A stretch of DNA of 25,297 nt from DASPFV01 sp035620975 (lineage in GTDB: Bacteria; Acidobacteriota; Vicinamibacteria; Vicinamibacterales; 2-12-FULL-66-21), in the NCBI GenBank assembly GCA_035620975.1, contig DASPFV010000124.1:1-25297 (forward strand), given 5' to 3'. Within the stretch, counting starts at the first letter, position 1, and every line of letters starts with the position of its first letter. Under the pieces are notes generated by a model. It was not told the DNA's origin. It was given only the letters and a program-made list of their open reading frames with translations, and ran no database searches. Shown here piece after piece: positions 7,901 through 16,335 of this stretch. A program made the position numbers and the translations under genes.

Positions 7901-9022
7901 TTACAGCGCCACCCGATGCCGGCCGCTGTGCAGGTAGTTCATCGTCTGCACGGTCAGCATGACGATGAAATCGAGCTTGGCCCGATCTTCCGGGGCGGGC
8001 AGGCGCAGGTTCAGCTCGTTGGCCCGGCGGATCATGTTCTCGAGCACCTGGTCGATGGTGTACTGGTACTCCCCGGTCCACGAGGCGACCATCCTCCGGA
8101 CGTCGCGCCGCACCCGCGCGATGAAGCGCGCCGCCTTCATGTTGGTCGCGTGCTCCGGCCTGTCCGAGAACAGCTTCCGCAGGTCCCGATCGTAGAAGTG
8201 CGGGTGCTCGACGCCGTAGTGCCGGCGCTTCCGCTCGTAGTGCGCGCGCAGCGACTTGCGAATCGCGTGCAGCGGTTCCACCCTGCGGCGCGTGCGCACG
8301 AGCATGCGCTTGCCGGCGAGCTCGCCCATCAGCGAGTCCATGTATTCCAGCTTCTTCAGGGCCGGCCAGTCCGCGTAGCGGGTCCGCCAGTCGGAGCGCG
8401 GATTCAGCCACACCGCGAACGTCTCGGCAAAGTCCTCGTCGGGATGGCTCTGCGCGTACCAGCTGTCGAGGTGCAGGACGAAGCTCTTGCTGTACGGCTT
8501 CGGCGTGTAGTAGTCGGGATACTGGATGTAGGAGGGCCCGAAAATCTGCTGCCGCCGGCGGCGGGCCCGCAGCTTGTACGCGTTGTCGATGGCATGTCCC
8601 GCCTCGTGGCGGAGGATCTTCATGCACCACTCCGGCGTGCCGCCTTCGACTTCCAGCATCTGCGCGCGCTCGAGGCGCTCCAGGCGCGGGTGTGCCAGGT
8701 AGAAGGGAATGGCCACGCCGGGCACACCATCGGGCGAGAACCATTCGGCCGATAACCAGAAGTGTGGCTGGAAGGCGAGGCCCCGGGCATCGATCTCGGC
8801 CTGCAGCTCGGCAATACGCGCCTCGATCGGGCTGCCCTCAATCGTCACGCCCAGCTGCGACAGCCTGAGGTCGAGCAGCCGCTCGTCCGGCCAGGTGGCC
8901 CACTCGTCGGCCGGTACAATGGCGTCCAGCGTGGCGGTCCGCGCGGGCGAGGACTGTGGCTGGTTGGCCATCATCCAACGGATGAGTGTAGCCGGAGGGC
9001 GCGCGGGTGCGAAGCCCGCCAT
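7901..9022 (-). CDS. Putative zinc-dependent metallopeptidase (HEAGH)
   Basis: 373 residues from ATG 9022, which has a good AGGAG 8 bases upstream. A shorter start at 8974 (MMANQPQ) is also plausible because TACACT lies 10 bases before it. The central motif ILRHEAGHAIDNAY (His139-Glu140, His143) is a gluzincin-type HExxH. About 50 residues on, HPDEDFAETFAVWL could supply a downstream acidic ligand. No signal peptide or membrane segment is seen, so it is probably cytoplasmic. The sequence matches a family usually labelled 'putative zinc-binding metallopeptidase', of unknown substrate, widespread in soil bacteria. The C-terminal third is Arg/Lys-rich. It is divergent from the TonB receptor gene, with 111 bases between the starts. 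Confidence 0.75.
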   Translation of the reverse strand: MAGFAPARPPATLIRWMMANQPQSSPARTATLDAIVPADEWATWPDERLLDLRLSQLGVTIEGSPIEARIAELQAEIDARGLAFQPHFWLSAEWFSPDGVPGVAIPFYLAHPRLERLERAQMLEVEGGTPEWCMKILRHEAGHAIDNAYKLRARRRRQQIFGPSYIQYPDYYTPKPYSKSFVLHLDSWYAQSHPDEDFAETFAVWLNPRSDWRTRYADWPALKKLEYMDSLMGELAGKRMLVRTRRRVEPLHAIRKSLRAHYERKRRHYGVEHPHFYDRDLRKLFSDRPEHATNMKAARFIARVRRDVRRMVASWTGEYQYTIDQVLENMIRRANELNLRLPAPEDRAKLDFIVMLTVQTMNYLHSGRHRVAL

Positions 9023-9133
9023 TTCCCGGGCTCCTGTTTACAGGGTACGGAGCCTGTGGTATATCCGGCAAAGCCCCGCAGATTCACAAGTTTCCGTCCG
9101 TTCCAGACAGGAGCGGACCACCAGGGAGCGACT

Positions 9134-11353
9134 ATGAACCGCGTGTGCCGGGTGGTGGCCGCCGCCGCGTTGGCGGTGTGCGTCGGGTTCCCGGATCCTG
9201 CTGCGGCGCAGTCCGGGCAGCAGGCCCCTTCCTCATCGCAGGACAAGCCAGCGCCGCCGCCAGCGGAGAAGCCGACGCAGCCGCCGCCCGCCCCTCCGGA
9301 ACCTCAGGAGGAGCCGCCCCGGTACGATGAGACGGTCGTGGTCACGGGCTCGAGGGCGGAGGAAAAGCTGATCGATGCGCCGGCCACCATGAGCGTGATC
9401 ACGCCGGAGATGATCGAGCTGGCGCCTTCCCAGAACTTCGCGGAGCTGCTCCGGCAGATTCCCGGGGTGAACATCACGCAGGTCTCCGCACGCGACATCA
9501 ACATCACGACCCGCGCCGCGACGGGCACGCTGGCTACCGGACAGCTGGCGATGCTCGACGGTCGCAGCCTGTACCAGGATTTCTTCGGCTTCGTCATGTG
9601 GGATTTCCTGCCGGTGAACTTCAACGAGGTGAAGCAGATCGAGGTGATCCGCGGCCCGGCGTCGGCCGTCTGGGGCGCCAACGCCCTGTACGGCGTGGTC
9701 AACGTCATCAGCAAGACGCCACGCGAGATGCAGGGCGCGAGCGCCACGCTCGGTTTCGGCGGCTTCGATCGCCCGGACGCCGACGCCGGCTCGCTCTGGT
9801 ATCTGAGCGGCACGTGGGCCGACGCGCCGAACGATCGCTGGTCGTACAAGCTGTCGGCCGGCGGCTTGTCGCAGGATGCCCTGGCGCGGCCGACGGGCCG
9901 GATCCCGTGCGACATCCCGGAAGTCTGCACGGTCCCCACCACGAACTACCCGTCGTTCTCGAACCAGGGCACCACCCAGCCGAAGTTCGATGCCCGCGTG
10001 GACTACGACTACCCGGATGGACGAAAACTCTCGTTCTCGGGCGGGCTGGCCGGGACCGACGGCATCATGCACTCGGGGATCGGCCCGTTCGACATCGCCG
10101 GCGGCTCCGTGATGGGTTACACGAAGGCCAGCTTCACCAAGGGCAACCTGCGGGCGGGGTTTTTCGCCAACGTCCTCAACGGCGACGCCGATCAGCTGCT
10201 GACGGTCGGCCTCAACGGCGCGCCCATCCGGTTCACGTTCGACACGACGACGGTCGACTTCGATCTGTCGAACCTCCAGACGTTCGCGCAGCGCCACGTC
10301 GTCAGCTACGGCGGCAACCTGCGATTCAACGGCTCCGACCTTTCGATCGCGCCGGGGGCCGACAACCGGACCGAGTTCGGGATTTACGCGCAGGACGAGA
10401 TCTTCCTGTCCGACATGTTCCGCTGGGTGATCGGCGGGCGCGTCGATCGCTTCGACTACATCAACGACTTCGTGTTCTCGCCGCGCACGACGTTCCTGAT
10501 CAAGCCCCGGGAGGCGCACACGTTCCGCGTCTCGTACAACCGTGCGTACCGCTCGCCGTCGGTCATCAACAACCACATCGACCTGGTGATTTCCGAGCCC
10601 ATCGACCTGCGTCCGCTCAACCCGATGCTGCCGTTCCCGTACCTGCTGCCGGTCGCCATCGAGGGAAACCCCGACCTGCAGGAGCAGTCGCTCGATGCCT
10701 TCGAGCTGGGGTACTCGGGCACGGTGCTGGAGGGGCGGGCGATTCTCTCGGCGGCGTACTACATGAACTGGGTACGCGACGACATCCTCTTCACGCAGGA
10801 CGGCGTGTACACGGTGGCGAATCCCCCGGCCAACTGGCCGCTGCCGCCGATCGTGATTGGCCTGCTCGCTCAGCAGGGACGCCTCCTCCCGTCCCGCTTC
10901 ACCTATAAGAACTTCGGGAAGAGCACTACCCAGGGTTTCGAGCTGGGCGTGAACGCCTTCGTGAACCAATACGTCAGTCTCTTCGGGAATTACTCCTTCC
11001 AGACTGACCCGGATCCAAAGGACTTCCCGCTGACCGAGCTGAACCTGCCGCCGAACAACCGCTTCAACCTGGGCGCGAACTTCAACTACCGCAAGTTCCA
11101 GGGCAATCTGTCCGTGGCCTATACGGACGACGCGTTCTGGCAGGACGTGCTGAACGATCCGTATCACGGGACGACGGACGCGTATACGATCGTCAACGCG
11201 GGGTTTGGCTATACCTGGGCGGACGATCGGATCACCACGTCGGTCAAGTTCGTGAACCTCGGCAACTCCGACGTCCTGCAGCACGTGTTCGGCGACATCA
11301 CCAAGCGCCAGGTCGTGGGCGAGGTCAAGCTGAACCTCCCTCGCGTCAGGTAG
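9134..11353 (+). CDS. TonB-dependent outer-membrane receptor
   Basis: 739 residues from ATG 9134, with GGGAG about 5 bases upstream. The open frame continues far upstream but the signal peptide (MNRVCRVVAAAALAVCVG... AAAQS) fixes this start. A Pro/Glu-rich linker (about 30-62) leads to a TonB-box-like YDETVVVTGSRAEEKL. The plug domain follows (SVITPEMIE, FAELLRQIPGVNIT, VIRGPASAVWGANALYGVVNVIS), and then a beta-barrel of about 550 residues with aromatic alternation. It lacks the N-terminal carboxypeptidase-like domain common in acidobacterial TonB receptors and is closer in plan to BtuB/FepA types. It ends in LPRVR rather than an aromatic residue. The substrate cannot be told. The neighbouring ABC exporter has no obvious uptake role, so there is no helpful context. 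Confidence 0.9.
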   Translation: MNRVCRVVAAAALAVCVGFPDPAAAQSGQQAPSSSQDKPAPPPAEKPTQPPPAPPEPQEEPPRYDETVVVTGSRAEEKLIDAPATMSVITPEMIELAPSQNFAELLRQIPGVNITQVSARDINITTRAATGTLATGQLAMLDGRSLYQDFFGFVMWDFLPVNFNEVKQIEVIRGPASAVWGANALYGVVNVISKTPREMQGASATLGFGGFDRPDADAGSLWYLSGTWADAPNDRWSYKLSAGGLSQDALARPTGRIPCDIPEVCTVPTTNYPSFSNQGTTQPKFDARVDYDYPDGRKLSFSGGLAGTDGIMHSGIGPFDIAGGSVMGYTKASFTKGNLRAGFFANVLNGDADQLLTVGLNGAPIRFTFDTTTVDFDLSNLQTFAQRHVVSYGGNLRFNGSDLSIAPGADNRTEFGIYAQDEIFLSDMFRWVIGGRVDRFDYINDFVFSPRTTFLIKPREAHTFRVSYNRAYRSPSVINNHIDLVISEPIDLRPLNPMLPFPYLLPVAIEGNPDLQEQSLDAFELGYSGTVLEGRAILSAAYYMNWVRDDILFTQDGVYTVANPPANWPLPPIVIGLLAQQGRLLPSRFTYKNFGKSTTQGFELGVNAFVNQYVSLFGNYSFQTDPDPKDFPLTELNLPPNNRFNLGANFNYRKFQGNLSVAYTDDAFWQDVLNDPYHGTTDAYTIVNAGFGYTWADDRITTSVKFVNLGNSDVLQHVFGDITKRQVVGEVKLNLPRVR

Positions 11354-11437
11354 CCGAGGGCGGGGCCCCGGGCGGGCGGCCAGGGCCTCACGTCCAGCAT
11401 CTGAACCGTTCGTCTCGCGAAAGGCGTCCAACCTCCA

Positions 11438-13363
11438 ATGGCCATGGGTTTCGGCGTGCTTCGCGTACCGAAGTCGGAGCGGGCGCGCGGTCGCCGCTCC
11501 GACGTGCGGGCGGCCGCGTCCGCCGACGCGCCTCCGGCGAAGAAGAAGGTTTCGGCGTCGGCGGCGTGGCGGGAGGCCCGGGAGCTCATCGTCGCGCGCC
11601 GGGGCCGGCTCGCGCTCGGCCTGGCATTGATGCTGATCAACCGTCTCGTGGGCCTGGTCCTGCCTGCGACGTCGAAGTTCCTCATCGACGACGTGATCGG
11701 CAGGAAACAGGCGGACCTGCTGATGCCGCTGGCGCTGGCCGCGGGGGCCGCCACGCTGGTGCAGGCGGTCACGTCGTACGCGCTGTCGCAGGTGCTGGGC
11801 GTGGCGGCGCAGCGCGCGATCACCGACATGCGTCGGCGGGTCGAGGCACACGTGGCGCGGCTGCCGGTGCGCTACTTCGACTCGACGCAGTCGGGCATCC
11901 TCATCTCACGGATCATGAGCGACGCGGAGGGGATCCGGAACCTCGTCGGCACCGGCCTCGTGCAGCTGACCGGCAGCGTCGTCACCGCGCTCGTGGCGCT
12001 CGGCATCCTCTTCTATCTGAACTGGTGGCTGACGCTGGCCACGCTCGCCGCGCTCGGGGTGTTCGGCGGGGCGATGGCCCTGGCCTTCAAGCGGCTGCGT
12101 CCCCTCTTCCGCGAGCGGGGCAAGATCAACGCCGAGGTCACCGGACGGCTGAACGAAACCCTCAACGGGATCCGCATCGTCAAGACCTACACGGCTGAGA
12201 AGCGCGAGGAGCTGGTGTTCACGCGCGGCGTGCACCGGCTCTTCCGCAACATCGCGCGGTCGATCTCGGGCGTCTCGGCGATCACGTCATTCTCGACGGT
12301 CGTCGTCGGCATCATCGGCGTGCTCATGATCGTGATGGGAGGGCGCGCCATTCTGTCGGGCGCGATGACGCTCGGCGACTTCATCTTCTATCTGGTGCTG
12401 ACCGGCCTGATGGCGGCGCCGGTCGTGCAGATCGCCTCGATCGGCACGCAGATCAGCGAGGCGTTCGCCGGGCTCGATCGCATCCGCGAGCTGCTCGGGA
12501 TGGCGACCGAGGACCAGGAGGACAGCGCCCGGGCTCCGCTCGGGCCGATCGCCGGCGAAGTCCTCTTCGAGGACGTGAGCTTCGAGTACAACCCGGGCGT
12601 GCCGGTCCTGAAGCGGGTCAGCTTCCACGCGCCAGCCGGCACGACCACCGCGCTCGTCGGGTCGAGCGGCTCGGGCAAGAGCACGCTCATCAGCCTCGTC
12701 ATGGCGTTCAACCGGCCGCAGGCAGGGCGGATCCTCGTCGACGGCCGGGATCTGACGACCGTCCGCCTGCGCGACTACCGCGGGCAGATCGGCGTGGTGC
12801 TCCAGGACAACTTCCTCTTCGACGGCACCGTCGGCGACAACATCCGCTACGGCCGGCCTGACGCGACCGACGATCAGGTGCGCGCGGTCAGCCGCATCGC
12901 GCACGTCGACGAGTTCATCGAGCGGTTCGAGCAGAAATACGACACGGTGGTGGGGGAGCGCGGCGTCCGGCTGTCGGGCGGGCAGCGCCAGCGCGTGGCG
13001 ATCGCCCGCGCGATCCTGGCCGATCCCCGCATCCTGGTCCTCGACGAGGCGACCTCGTCGCTCGACAGCGAGAGCGAGGCGCTCATCCAGGACGGCCTCC
13101 GGTCGCTGCGGCGGGGGCGCACGACCTTCGTCATCGCGCACCGCCTGTCCACCATCCGGAGCGCCGACCAGATCCTGGTGCTGGAGCACGGCGAGATCCT
13201 CGAGCGCGGCACGCACGAGGAGCTGCTGGCGCTCGGCGGCCGGTATCGGACGCTCTACGACAAGCAGTACAAGCTCGAGACCGACCGCTTCATCAATCCC
13301 GGCGAGGACTTCACCCCCGAACCGGCGGCCGTCCCCCTTCCCGTCCGCCGCACGAGCCTCTGA
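11438..13363 (+). CDS. ABC exporter, fused permease-ATPase half transporter (MsbA/multidrug type)
   Basis: 641 residues from ATG 11438. An N-terminal cytoplasmic stretch (1-45, Ala/Arg/Lys-rich) is longer than usual. The transmembrane domain spans about 55-340 (six segments). The nucleotide-binding domain has Walker A GSSGSGKST (408-416), Q-loop VVLQDNFLF, signature LSGGQRQR (from 512), Walker B ILVLDEATSS (532-541) and H-loop IAHRLST. This is the complete half-transporter arrangement; it would act as a homodimer exporting lipid or hydrophobic compounds. Gene order gives no substrate. It lies 84 bases after the TonB receptor on the same strand, so it may be co-transcribed or have its own promoter. 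A degenerate ATTG repeat begins right after its stop. Confidence 0.9.
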   Translation: MAMGFGVLRVPKSERARGRRSDVRAAASADAPPAKKKVSASAAWREARELIVARRGRLALGLALMLINRLVGLVLPATSKFLIDDVIGRKQADLLMPLALAAGAATLVQAVTSYALSQVLGVAAQRAITDMRRRVEAHVARLPVRYFDSTQSGILISRIMSDAEGIRNLVGTGLVQLTGSVVTALVALGILFYLNWWLTLATLAALGVFGGAMALAFKRLRPLFRERGKINAEVTGRLNETLNGIRIVKTYTAEKREELVFTRGVHRLFRNIARSISGVSAITSFSTVVVGIIGVLMIVMGGRAILSGAMTLGDFIFYLVLTGLMAAPVVQIASIGTQISEAFAGLDRIRELLGMATEDQEDSARAPLGPIAGEVLFEDVSFEYNPGVPVLKRVSFHAPAGTTTALVGSSGSGKSTLISLVMAFNRPQAGRILVDGRDLTTVRLRDYRGQIGVVLQDNFLFDGTVGDNIRYGRPDATDDQVRAVSRIAHVDEFIERFEQKYDTVVGERGVRLSGGQRQRVAIARAILADPRILVLDEATSSLDSESEALIQDGLRSLRRGRTTFVIAHRLSTIRSADQILVLEHGEILERGTHEELLALGGRYRTLYDKQYKLETDRFINPGEDFTPEPAAVPLPVRRTSL

Positions 13364-13386
13364 TTGCCGATTGCGGATTGATTGAA
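13364..13386 (+). repeat. Short ATTG-led degenerate repeat behind the ABC exporter
   Basis: Directly after the TGA stop come the units ATTGCCG, ATTGCGG, ATTG and ATTGAAT. They match the units of the larger array at 15985-16213. Confidence 0.55.
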
Positions 13387-13421
13387 TCAGGCGGTTGGCG
13401 TCAGCGGCATGGCGGGCCTCG

Positions 13422-13449
13422 CTCCCCGTCCGTCCCGAGGAACGGGGAG
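13422..13449. terminator. Candidate bidirectional terminator hairpin between convergent genes
   Basis: CTCCCCGT (13422-13429) and ACGGGGAG (13442-13449) are a perfect 8-bp inverted repeat with a 12-base loop. It lies between the ABC exporter and the pilin gene, which converge. No T-tract follows, so this is a weak call. Confidence 0.35.
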
Positions 13450-13470
13450 GCTGTTGGCAGGGGACGCGGC

Positions 13471-14028
13471 CTACTTGAGCGGCGTGCCCGCTGGAGGCGC
13501 GCCGGTCTCGGGCATCGTCGCGAGATAGCTGGCCGTGTCTTCGTAAATCGTGCCGTCGGCGTTCGTCCCGAAGAACCGGGCGGGCGGCGTGAGGTCGAGC
13601 GGATCGGCAACGGCCGCGTAGCCCGAGGACGTCGAGCCCGGACCGGCTCCGTTGCAGGTGGCCGGCGCACCGCCGACGGCCGTCCCCGCCATGCTGAAGT
13701 TGTAGCCGCTCTTCACGAAGGTCGGCGCCGACCCGAGCTCCGCCGGCACGAACCCTTCCACCGATCCCGGCGGCGCCACGCCGAGCGTCGGCAAGTCGGG
13801 TGCGTAGAAGCCGAGGCCGCACGTGATCGCGAAACTCAGCTGCGCGCTGTTGATCACCCGCAGCGTACCGAGCGCCGACGAAGCCTGGGCGGCGCCGCGT
13901 GCGCGCATCAGGCCGGGAATCGCCAGCGTCGAGACGAGACCGATCAGCGCAACGACGAAGAGCATATCGATCAGCGAAAACCCGGCCTCGCCTCTCGCGT
14001 TACCCGTTCCCACTGGTTGCATCGTCAT
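13471..14028 (-). CDS. Type IV pilin-like / pseudopilin protein
   Basis: 185 residues from ATG 14028. This start is chosen because GGGGAG lies 6 bases upstream and because it gives a normal prepilin leader of 16 residues; the frame is open 60 codons further. The leader ends GEAG, followed by mature FSLIDMLFVVALIGLVSTLA, the hydrophobic N-terminal helix of type IV pilins and type II secretion pseudopilins. Position +5 of the mature protein is Asp instead of the almost invariant Glu. The globular part contains CGLGFYAPDLPTLG and two cysteines that could form a disulfide, and ends with FFGTNADGTIYEDTASY. No other pilus gene is adjacent, so it is an orphan. It would be processed by a prepilin peptidase and act in the cell envelope. 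Confidence 0.8.
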   Translation of the reverse strand: MTMQPVGTGNARGEAGFSLIDMLFVVALIGLVSTLAIPGLMRARGAAQASSALGTLRVINSAQLSFAITCGLGFYAPDLPTLGVAPPGSVEGFVPAELGSAPTFVKSGYNFSMAGTAVGGAPATCNGAGPGSTSSGYAAVADPLDLTPPARFFGTNADGTIYEDTASYLATMPETGAPPAGTPLK

Positions 14029-14156
14029 ACCGCTCTCCCCGAACAGAGGACCCCACCCGAGCTGGACAATTTTCGGCACGTGCCAAATTTCGGCTGCCTC
14101 AAAGTGTCTCCCCGGGCTGCCCGTTCCGGATGGCCCTGGAGCCCCATGGCCGCAAA

Positions 14157-14173
14157 TGATTGCATCCCAATCA
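14157..14173. other. Dyad TGATTG-N5-CAATCA upstream of the pilin gene
   Basis: A perfect 6-bp inverted repeat with a 5-base centre, 129 bases before the pilin start. It could be an operator or a chance relative of the ATTG repeats. Confidence 0.25.
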
Positions 14174-14262
14174 GATCCGGTCGTGTTCCGGCTGAAGCGA
14201 CCGTTCATGCCCTGGAAACTGCAAGAAGGGCACCACGGCTGAGCCAGTCCGAGCCGACCGGA

Positions 14263-14299
14263 GGTCGAGCGCGGGTCGGGCGTGGGTCGAACAGGGTCG
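14263..14299. repeat. Four GGTCG blocks at 11, 11 and 10-base spacing
   Basis: GGTCG starts at 14263, 14274, 14285 and 14295, just behind the ettA stop. The spacing is about one helical turn. Confidence 0.35.
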
Positions 14300-14311
14300 G
14301 CGCCCGGCCAA

Positions 14312-15982
14312 TTACCGGGTGAGCTTCCGGTACTTGATCCGGTGCGGCTGGTCGGCCTCGCCTCCCAGCCGTCGCTTTCGATCGGCCTCGTAGTCCTGGT
14401 AGTTCCCCTCGAACCAGACCACGCGGCTGTCCCCTTCGAAGGCCAGCATGTGCGTGGCGATGCGATCGAGGAACCAGCGGTCGTGGCTGATGACGACGGC
14501 GCATCCGGCGAAGGCGAGGAGCGCCTCTTCGAGCGCGCGGAGCGTATCGACGTCGAGATCGTTGGTAGGCTCGTCGAGCAGCAGCAGATTCGCGCCGCCC
14601 TTCAGGAGTTTCGCCAGGTGGACACGATTCCGTTCGCCGCCGGAGAGCGAGCCCACCTTGCGCTGCTGGTCACGCCCCTTGAAGTTGAACCACGAGACGT
14701 ACGCGCGCGAGGCCACCGAGCGCTTCCCCAGCTCCACCTCGTCGCGGCCGTCGGTGATCTCCTCCCACACCGTCCTGTCCGCGGCAAGATCGCGGGACTG
14801 ATCGACATAGCCCACCGAGACGGTCTCGCCGAGTCTCAGGGTGCCGGCGTCGGGTGACTCCTGGCCGGTAATCATGCGGAACAAGGTGGTCTTCCCGGCG
14901 CCATTGGGGCCGATCACCCCCACGATTCCGCCGCGGGGCAGCGTGAAGCTGACGTCATCCATGAGCAGGACATCCCCGTAGCCCTTCCTCAGGCCGCGCG
15001 CCTCCACGACGATCCCGCCGAGCCGCGGGCCGGGCGGGATGTAGATTTCCACCTGCTCGATCTTCTGAGCGGTCTCTTCCCGCAGGAGGTCCTCGTATGC
15101 GTTCAACCGGGCTTTCCCCTTGGCCTGGCGCGCGCGTGGCGACATCCGGATCCATTCCAGCTCGCGCTGAAGGGTCCGCTGCCGGCGGGTCTCCTGCTTC
15201 TCCTCGAGCGCCAGCCGGTTCTGCTTCTGCTCCAGCCAGGACGAGTAGTTCCCTTCCCAGGGGATGCCCGACCCGCGGTCGAGCTCCAGGATCCAGCCGG
15301 CGACGTTGTCGAGGAAGTAACGATCGTGAGTGATGGCGACGACCGTGCCCGGGTAGTCCTTGAGGAAGCGCTCGAGCCATGCGACGGACTCGGCGTCGAG
15401 ATGGTTCGTCGGCTCGTCGAGCAGCAGCAGGTCGGGGGAACGGAGCAGGAGCCGGCAGAGCGCCACGCGGCGGCGCTCGCCGCCCGACAGCGTGGCAACA
15501 TCCGCGTCAGGCGGAGGGAGCCGGAGCGCGTCCATCGCCAGCTCCAGCCGCGAATCCAGATCCCAGCCGTTCGCCGCCTCGATCTGATCCTGGATGCGGC
15601 CCTGCTCCTCGAGGACCCTGTCCATCTCCTCGGGCGCCAGGTCCCCGGCGAACCTGGCGTTGATCTCGTCGTACCGGTTCAGCAGCGCGCGGATGCCGGC
15701 CACGCCCTCCTCGACGTTGCCCAGCACGTTCTTCGATGCATCCAGCCGCGGCTCCTGCGGCAGGAAGCCGACGCTGATCCCGTCGGCGGGGAACGCTTCG
15801 CCGACGAAATCGTGATCCTCCCCGGCCATGATGCGGAGCAGCGTGCTCTTGCCGGCGCCGTTCAGCCCCAGCACGCCGATCTTCGCGCCGGGCAGGAACG
15901 ACAGCCAGATGTCCTTGAGGACGACGTGGTCCGGCTCGTGAATCTTGCCGAGACCCTTCATGGTGTAGATGAATCGAGACAT
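14312..15982 (-). CDS. ettA: Energy-dependent translational throttle protein EttA (ABC-F)
   Basis: 556 residues, the usual EttA length. Two ABC domains in one chain: Walker A GLNGAGKST (39-47) with LSGGERRR, and later GPNGAGKTT with LSGGERNR. Walker B DEPTNHLD and DEPTNDLD carry the catalytic glutamates. There is no membrane domain. The N-terminus YTMKGLGKIHEPDHVVLKDI and the linker rich in Arg/Lys (SPRARQAKGKARLNAY) are typical of EttA rather than Uup or antibiotic-resistance ABC-F proteins. EttA binds the ribosomal E site and gates entry into elongation according to the ATP/ADP ratio. The start at 15982 has no ribosome-binding site and abuts the ATTG repeat array, which must therefore contain its leader or promoter. 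A TACAAT on the minus strand at 16112-16107 is a possible -10. Confidence 0.95.
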   Translation of the reverse strand: MSRFIYTMKGLGKIHEPDHVVLKDIWLSFLPGAKIGVLGLNGAGKSTLLRIMAGEDHDFVGEAFPADGISVGFLPQEPRLDASKNVLGNVEEGVAGIRALLNRYDEINARFAGDLAPEEMDRVLEEQGRIQDQIEAANGWDLDSRLELAMDALRLPPPDADVATLSGGERRRVALCRLLLRSPDLLLLDEPTNHLDAESVAWLERFLKDYPGTVVAITHDRYFLDNVAGWILELDRGSGIPWEGNYSSWLEQKQNRLALEEKQETRRQRTLQRELEWIRMSPRARQAKGKARLNAYEDLLREETAQKIEQVEIYIPPGPRLGGIVVEARGLRKGYGDVLLMDDVSFTLPRGGIVGVIGPNGAGKTTLFRMITGQESPDAGTLRLGETVSVGYVDQSRDLAADRTVWEEITDGRDEVELGKRSVASRAYVSWFNFKGRDQQRKVGSLSGGERNRVHLAKLLKGGANLLLLDEPTNDLDVDTLRALEEALLAFAGCAVVISHDRWFLDRIATHMLAFEGDSRVVWFEGNYQDYEADRKRRLGGEADQPHRIKYRKLTR

Positions 15983-15984
15983 CG

Positions 15985-16213
15985 CTATTGCCGATTGCCG
16001 ATTGCGGATTGGCGATTGAATTGACCGATTGGTGGATTGAGGGATTGTTGATTGTGGGATTGGGGGATTGGCGATTCCACTGCGGTCCTCTGTCGGCGAA
16101 TCGAGTATTGTACGCTATTGCCGATTGCCGATTGAATTGGACGATTGGGGAATTGCCGACTGTTGATTGCGTGATTCAGGACGCCCATTCATCGACCAAT
16201 GGATGATTGCCCG
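15985..16213 (+). repeat. Degenerate tandem array of ATTG-led 7-8-mers
   Basis: More than 15 units begin with ATTG and most are 7 or 8 bases: ATTGCCG, ATTGCCG, ATTGCGG, ATTGGCG, ATTGACCG, ATTGGTGG, ATTGAGGG, ATTGTTG, ATTGTGGG, ATTGGGGG, ATTGGCG, and so on. A short non-repeat piece interrupts at about 16075-16105. It resembles the heptanucleotide STRR repeats known from cyanobacteria in style only. Confidence 0.75.
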
Positions 16214-16237
16214 GCAGTGCGCGATTGTCGGGCAATC
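16205..16237. repeat. Perfect 9-bp hairpin at the point where the repeat array changes orientation
   Basis: GATTGCCCG (16205-16213) and CGGGCAATC (16229-16237) are exact inverted copies separated by 15 bases. To the left the repeat is read as ATTG, to the right as CAAT. Confidence 0.6.
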
Positions 16238-16316
16238 GAGCACTACCCAATCTTCCCATCAACCTCGGCAATTTCCTGATTGTTCAATCACTCGGCAATC
16301 TCCAGTCGGCAATCGG
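16229..16316 (-). repeat. Inverse-orientation part of the ATTG array (CAAT-led)
   Basis: CAATC or CAAT occurs about seven times in 88 bases, mainly as CGGCAAT and CAATCxxC blocks. It is the reverse complement of the units on the left side and ends just before the ribosome-binding site of the M14 gene. Confidence 0.55.
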
Positions 16317-16329
16317 CAGTTGGGATTCC

Positions 16330-16335
16330 AGGAGG
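16330..16335 (+). promoter_or_regulatory. Ribosome-binding site AGGAGG that decides the M14 start
   Basis: AGGAGG lies 3 bases before ATG 16339 and 9 bases before ATG 16345. The second spacing is the functional one, so translation most likely begins at 16345. Confidence 0.65.

Noticed and set aside
11354..11437. GC-rich palindromic bases between the TonB receptor and the ABC exporter as a terminator
   Set aside because: The GGGGCCCC core is short and no stable extended stem or T-tract follows.
9233..11851. 872-codon minus-strand frame opposite the TonB receptor
   Set aside because: Long only because of GC-rich codon bias on the other strand; no motif, and it crosses into the ABC exporter gene.
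14069..14090. Possible sigma-54 promoter (TGGCACG on the minus strand) upstream of the pilin gene
   Set aside because: The -24-like TGGCACG is present but no TTGC block lies at the required 4-base distance; the match is explained by the palindrome GGCACGTGCC.
15988..16206. Short open frames across the ATTG array on both strands
   Set aside because: Their peptides are simple translations of the repeat unit and have no independent support.
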